Assembly: GCA_029101305.1 (NCBI GenBank)
Contig: JAQXQS010000115.1
Coordinates: 1 to 47,893, forward strand
Direction of reading: 5' to 3'
Length of the DNA stretch: 47,893 nt
From: Clostridia bacterium
GTDB lineage: Bacteria; Bacillota; Clostridia; Lachnospirales; Lachnospiraceae
This document shows positions 43,812 to 47,893 of the stretch, piece after piece (position 1 is the first letter of the stretch; every line of letters starts with the position of its first letter). Below the pieces are notes generated by a model. It saw only the letters and a program-made list of their open reading frames with translations. It was not told where the DNA came from and ran no database searches. The translations under genes and the position numbers were made by a program.

Positions 43812-43951
43812 AGGGAACAAAATGTGAGTATAGGGAACGAAATCTATTTCTGCTTTTATATCTCGAGCTCTTGTCTAAAATGTTTGTTGACAAGAAATAT
43901 CAACAAAAGTTATAATTGAAAAAATTCTGCACTACACCAGTATTTTGTTCC
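43812..43951. promoter_or_regulatory. Three GGAACAAAAT-like boxes between divergent genes
   Basis: AGGGAACAAAAT (43812) and AGGGAACGAAAT (43832) are direct repeats exactly 20 bp apart. The complement ATTTTGTTCC lies at 43942-43951. The 284-bp gap between the export operon and the symporter holds no other recognised gene. A 20-bp period suits two dimers on one DNA face. Confidence 0.5.
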
Positions 43952-43993
43952 GAAAAAAATAGATACGATCATAAACAGATAAAGGAGCCAAAA

Positions 43994-45586
43994 ATGCAAA
44001 AGATAATGGAAAAATTTCTTCTTCATGCAGGTGAGATTGACCGTTTCAGCCAATTAACAAATGATTTATTACAGCAAATGAAGATTAATCCCAAAGATAT
44101 TTTACGTTTTCGATTAAGTATCGAAAATGTTATGGAGATTTGGATGAATGAACTTGGAGAAAACACCAATTGTACATTTGCCAGCGGTTCCAGGTTTGGC
44201 AGAACATATATTATCTTATCCGCAGAAGGAAGAATGGTAAATCCCAATGAATATCAGGATGAGTTAACAACCATGATCAGTAATGGAAATTCTTTTCTGG
44301 CAACTCTGGGTCTGTTTCTGGAATACCATTATGAAGATGGCAAAAATTTCCTGAAACTGACTTTGCCAAAGAAACAATCCGGACAGTTAACTCCAGTTAT
44401 CCTGGGCATGCTTCTTGGCATCATAAGTGGAGCTGTTCTGACATTTGGACTGCCTGATGTGGGAAACGTGATACAGACATGGATTATTTCGCCAATATTT
44501 GATACTTTCATGAATCTTTTAACCCTTATTGCAGGTCCAATGATTTTTCTGGCTGTGTATTGCGGAATATATGAAATGGGGGATGCTGCGACCTTTGGAA
44601 AAATCGGAAAAAGCCTGATCATCCGTTTCTTATTGTTCGCTTTTCTCGTTTTAGCTGCAGCAGGTCTGCTGGTTTCCTGGCTTTTTATTTCTTCCTCTGG
44701 AAAAAATAATATTTCAGGAAATTCTATTATGGAGCTTTACAAAATGGTACTTAACATTATTCCTGGTGATATTATTTCTCCATTTCAGACTGGAAATGCA
44801 ATGCAGATTATTTTTCTTGCATGTGTATGTGGTACTGGTACATTGGTGTTGGGAGATTCCGTATCAGGAATATCTAAAATAATCTCCCAGATAAATACAT
44901 TAATACAATTACTAATGACTTATATTGGCAGGCTTATTCCAGTGTTTGTGTTTGTCTGCATAATGAATCTGTTTTTATCAGGCAGCCTGAATAATATATC
45001 CGGACTTATAAAACAGATTATCATTGTTGCAGCTGTTACTTGTATAACTCTTGTATTTTATATTGGCCTGGTCTGCTGGAAGTGCCGCGTAAAGCCGGCA
45101 ATTTTAATTTCCAAATTACTTCCCACTTTTTTAATAGCACTTTCCACAGCTTCTTCGTCCGCAGCTTTCGGAACGAATATAGAAAGTTGTAAAAAGATGG
45201 GTATAGATACAAAACTAATTAATTTTGGTGTATCTATAGGACAGGTTATCTTTATGCCAGCTTCTGCTATTATGTATTTTATTTCATCATTATGTATTGG
45301 GCAGAGTTATGGAATTGAAATCACGGTCATCTGGATCATAACATCAATTTTAACCAGTACGATCCTGGCACTGGCAACCCCTCCAATTCCAGGTGGAGCT
45401 TTATCCTGTTATACAATTTTATTTACCCAATTGGGAATTCCAACTGCAGGAATTGCATTAGCAATCAGTATAGATTTACTTATGGATTCATTTTTAACAG
45501 CCAGCAATCTTGCATACCTGCAGGCAGAGCTTGTGCTTTCAGCACAGAAATTAAATTTACTAAATGAAACAAGATTACAAAAATGA
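43994..45586 (+). CDS. Dicarboxylate/amino-acid:cation symporter with N-terminal ATPase-like domain
   Basis: 530 aa. Residues 1-125 form a soluble domain; DILRFRLSIENVMEIWMNEL resembles the N-box helix of GHKL/RsbW-type ATPases, but G-boxes are not clear. Residues 130-525 are a DAACS symporter with about eight to ten membrane segments, STASSSAAFGTNIESC as the serine-rich re-entrant loop and a later PPIPGGALSCYTILF. Substrate: probably an acidic amino acid or dicarboxylate with Na+ or H+. ATG 43994 follows AAAGGAG; the frame upstream is non-family. Confidence 0.8.
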   Translation: MQKIMEKFLLHAGEIDRFSQLTNDLLQQMKINPKDILRFRLSIENVMEIWMNELGENTNCTFASGSRFGRTYIILSAEGRMVNPNEYQDELTTMISNGNSFLATLGLFLEYHYEDGKNFLKLTLPKKQSGQLTPVILGMLLGIISGAVLTFGLPDVGNVIQTWIISPIFDTFMNLLTLIAGPMIFLAVYCGIYEMGDAATFGKIGKSLIIRFLLFAFLVLAAAGLLVSWLFISSSGKNNISGNSIMELYKMVLNIIPGDIISPFQTGNAMQIIFLACVCGTGTLVLGDSVSGISKIISQINTLIQLLMTYIGRLIPVFVFVCIMNLFLSGSLNNISGLIKQIIIVAAVTCITLVFYIGLVCWKCRVKPAILISKLLPTFLIALSTASSSAAFGTNIESCKKMGIDTKLINFGVSIGQVIFMPASAIMYFISSLCIGQSYGIEITVIWIITSILTSTILALATPPIPGGALSCYTILFTQLGIPTAGIALAISIDLLMDSFLTASNLAYLQAELVLSAQKLNLLNETRLQK

Positions 45587-45595
45587 TCACATATA

Positions 45596-45647
45596 AAAAT
45601 CCTTCTAAAGCAGATCCTTATGATAGAAATCTGCCTTAGAAGGATTT
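45596..45647. terminator. Bidirectional terminator
   Basis: AAATCCTTCTAAAGCAGAT pairs with ATCTGCCTTAGAAGGATTT with one mismatch and A/T-rich flanks, between the converging symporter and MATE genes. Confidence 0.85.
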
Positions 45648-45686
45648 CATTTAATAACAAAATGAGATTGTCATCTGCACTTTCCC

Positions 45687-47039
45687 TCAAACCCGCTCCA
45701 GCTTCCTCATATGCCACAGATACACGATCATAATTGCACCGCCAGTAAATATCCAGGAAGCTACATAGACATTCATCAGCATGTCGAAAGTGGGCACCAG
45801 TTTGAAGATGGTTACCAGCCAGATCATACGGAAAACTACAGTTCCAAGGATCGTGATAACAGAGGGTTCCAGAGATTTTCCCATTCCTCTAAGTGCTGCA
45901 CTCTCAACTTCATAGGTAGCAGTAAGCCCCTCTAAGGAGCATACTCGGTGCATACGGATCAGGCCAAATGCTGCCACTCCTGCACTGGTGGTGTAAATGC
46001 TTACAAAGAAATCATCCCAGATCATAAATACAATACTGAGGATTTCCGTAAATCCCATTCCAAATAAAAGGCACAGCCAGAATACCTTTTTACAACGCTT
46101 TAAATTTCCGGCGCCAAAATTCTGGCTGGTAAATGTTACTGCAGCCTGAGCAAAAGCAGCTGCAATATCATATGTAAAATACTCGAAATTCAGAGCCAGG
46201 GAAGAACCTGCAATTGCATCCTCTCCGAAAGAATTGATTCCACTTTGGATAAATACATTGGAGACAGAGAAAATAGCTCCCTGTATTCCCGCCGGAATCC
46301 CAATTGCCAGAACCTTCGACAGTTCTTTTTTATTAATGTGCATTTTACGGAAGCAGAACTGAAATTCATCGTCACGCTTCTGTAAATGTCTGGTTACAAG
46401 GAATGCACTTAACACATTGGAGATCACTGTAGCAATCGCAACACCGGAAACACCAAGCCTAAAGCAGATCACCAGAAACAGGTTCAAAATAACATTTACA
46501 ATTCCAGATGCCAGCAGGTAATACATGGGTCTTCTGCTATCTCCATAGCTTCTGAGAATTGCGGAGCCAAAGTTATAAATTGTCATAAAAGGCAGACTGC
46601 TAAAATAAATCCGGATGTACAAAAGAGCCTCACCCATAACACTTTCCGGTGTTCCGGAAGCCTCCAGCACGATACGCGCAGAAAGCATACCGACAATCAT
46701 AAGAAGTAAGCCAAGGATTGCACCAAATGTCAGTATGGTATGAAGCATCCCACTGATCCGTTCTCTTTTTTTCTGCCCGATCAGTGTAGCCAGTGCAGCG
46801 TTCGGTCCTACAGACATTCCAACTAACAGATTAACAAAAATACCTACAAGTGCCACACAGCTTCCCACTGCTGCCAATGCCCGGTCTCCTGCAAAACGGC
46901 CAACCACAGCCACATCTGCGGAGTTAAATAACTGCTGTAAAATACTGCTGAATGCAAGGGGGATGGCAAATAGGATCAGCTTGCCTGCCAGACCACCATT
47001 GAGCATATCCATTTCCTTTGATTTTTTTACCTGTTCCAT
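45687..47039 (-). CDS. MATE-family efflux protein
   Basis: 450 aa with twelve membrane helices in two homologous halves. The start GGLAGKLILFAIPLAFSSIL and NSADVAVVGRFAGDRALAAV are typical of Clostridial MATE exporters coupled to Na+ or H+. Substrate is not predictable. The ribosome binding site is weak (GGAAACGGG); an internal ATG ten codons later is a possible alternative. It appears intact. Confidence 0.9.
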   Translation of the reverse strand: MEQVKKSKEMDMLNGGLAGKLILFAIPLAFSSILQQLFNSADVAVVGRFAGDRALAAVGSCVALVGIFVNLLVGMSVGPNAALATLIGQKKRERISGMLHTILTFGAILGLLLMIVGMLSARIVLEASGTPESVMGEALLYIRIYFSSLPFMTIYNFGSAILRSYGDSRRPMYYLLASGIVNVILNLFLVICFRLGVSGVAIATVISNVLSAFLVTRHLQKRDDEFQFCFRKMHINKKELSKVLAIGIPAGIQGAIFSVSNVFIQSGINSFGEDAIAGSSLALNFEYFTYDIAAAFAQAAVTFTSQNFGAGNLKRCKKVFWLCLLFGMGFTEILSIVFMIWDDFFVSIYTTSAGVAAFGLIRMHRVCSLEGLTATYEVESAALRGMGKSLEPSVITILGTVVFRMIWLVTIFKLVPTFDMLMNVYVASWIFTGGAIMIVYLWHMRKLERV

Positions 47040-47134
47040 TTCCCGTTTCCAGATAATTCCTTTCCTGTCATATATTATCTTAAATCTGTTTCAAAAATCT
47101 TTCAGGGCAGCCTTCAAACGCAGCTGCTGCATTC

Positions 47135-47893
47135 CTACATCATATCTGCTGCAAACAATGCTGCTCCAAGCGCTCCGCAAAGCTGCGCTTTCTCACTGAT
47201 CACCAGTTTTGTTCCAAGCTTCTCTTCCAGAGTCTTTACAAGCCCTCTGTTCTTGGAAACGCCACCTGTCATCATATACTTTTCCTCTCCGCCTACGCGC
47301 TTGGCAAGAGCCGCGGTCTTGACTGCCACTGCCTTATTCAGACCATGGACTATATCATCTGTCGCCTTATTCTGTGCGATCAGGGAAACCACCTCAGACT
47401 CTGCAAATACGGTACACATACTGGAAATGGTAATATCTTCTTTAAATTCCAGGCCGCACTCACTCATCTGATCCAGATCCATTTCCATGGTCCGGGCCAT
47501 CATTTCCAGGAATCGGCCTGTTCCGGCAGCACATTTATCATTCATGACGAAATTGGCAACAGCTCCGTTTTCATCCAGACGGATCACTTTGCTGTCCTGT
47601 CCACCGATATCAATGACTGTACGCACATCTGGATCAAGGAAATGCGCTCCTCTCGCATGGCAGGTAATCTCTGTGATACTTTTATCTCCGCTTTTGATCG
47701 CGGTACGTCCATAACCTGTGGTAACAAGGGCATCAATATCCTCTCTTTGTAAGCCAGCCTGGTCAAGCGCTTCAGACAATGCCCTTTCTGCACCAATGGC
47801 AGCGCCTGCACCTGTCGGCAGAATAATACTGGTTACAATTTCATGCTCTTTATTTAAGATCACCACATCTGTACTGGTGGAACCACTGTCAAT
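47135..47893 (-). CDS. 2-hydroxyacyl-CoA dehydratase activase (HgdC-like), 5' partial
   Basis: 253 residues visible; the gene runs off the window end. BadF/BadG/HgdC ASKHA ATPase: IDSGSTSTD phosphate loop at the edge, VIDIGGQDSK, NDKCAAGTGRFLE with the cluster Cys, SSMCTVFAESEV with a second Cys, and MTGGVSKNRGLV. The homodimer holds a 4Fe-4S cluster and passes an electron to the dehydratase using ATP. Partners should lie just outside the window or downstream of other loci. Confidence 0.88.
   Translation of the reverse strand: MDSGSTSTDVVILNKEHEIVTSIILPTGAGAAIGAERALSEALDQAGLQREDIDALVTTGYGRTAIKSGDKSITEITCHARGAHFLDPDVRTVIDIGGQDSKVIRLDENGAVANFVMNDKCAAGTGRFLEMMARTMEMDLDQMSECGLEFKEDITISSMCTVFAESEVVSLIAQNKATDDIVHGLNKAVAVKTAALAKRVGGEEKYMMTGGVSKNRGLVKTLEEKLGTKLVISEKAQLCGALGAALFAADMM

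Noticed and set aside
43710-43820. Upstream in-frame extension of the HlyD-like gene as a hidden NHLP precursor
   Set aside because: The stretch is only 37 codons, has no ribosome binding site or Gly-Gly site, and overlaps the promoter boxes; AAAGGAG marks the real start at 43709.

Overview
The window looks like a chromosomal segment of a gut Lachnospiraceae (Blautia/Ruminococcus/Dorea-like Clostridia). The basis is strong AGGAGG-type ribosome binding sites, moderate GC content, abundant XRE regulators with membrane tails, many small GNAT acetyltransferases, 7TM sensor kinases and a 2-hydroxyglutaryl-CoA dehydratase activase. No integrase, transposase, rRNA, tRNA or CRISPR array was seen. Nearly all genes are on the minus strand; the exceptions are the GGDEF gene at 5955 and the symporter gene at 43994.

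Layout. (1) 0-8.2 kb: two XRE regulators, a membrane acyltransferase, an HD-GYP/DUF2284/GNAT operon facing a GGDEF diguanylate cyclase, a small membrane protein and a GNAT. (2) 8.2-20.3 kb: an accessory island of small cargo genes, partly richer in GC. It holds GNATs, a Vat/CatB-like acetyltransferase, a methyltransferase, DUF3781 and DUF3795 remnants, a CPBP protease, Cys-rich KTR proteins, TetR and ArsR-like regulators, isoprenylcysteine-methyltransferase-like proteins and a membrane-flavodoxin protein. Many are broken by internal deletions, frameshifts, a nonsense codon or truncation. (3) 20.5-24.7 kb: an AAA-ATPase/PD-(D/E)XK protein between twin terminators, a C-terminal gene fragment, glycerol dehydrogenase, and a mosaic of gene scraps. 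(4) 24.7-31.3 kb: a LytS/YesN-type two-component system followed upstream by two ABC exporter operons. (5) 31.4-35.2 kb: two Sec-secreted proteins and a zinc-ribbon protein. (6) 35.2-45.6 kb: a LuxR-type response regulator, a histidine kinase and a 7TM sensor (both frameshifted as given), then both NHLP-type peptide-export ABC subunits and a short HlyD-like adaptor. Divergent to these is a symporter with an ATPase-like N-terminal domain. (7) 45.7 kb to the end: a MATE exporter and a partial HgdC-type activase.

The strongest candidate for a poorly described system is region 6. It is a complete NHLP-family peptidase/export machine with its own membrane sensor, kinase, response regulator and divergent symporter, and with repeated GGAACAAAAT boxes in the shared promoter region, but I found no precursor peptide. 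The second theme is decay. At least three tiny mosaic scars carry the ends of genes that exist intact elsewhere in the window. Four genes are each rescued by restoring one base in a homopolymer, which points either to real pseudogenes or to base-calling error in the assembly.
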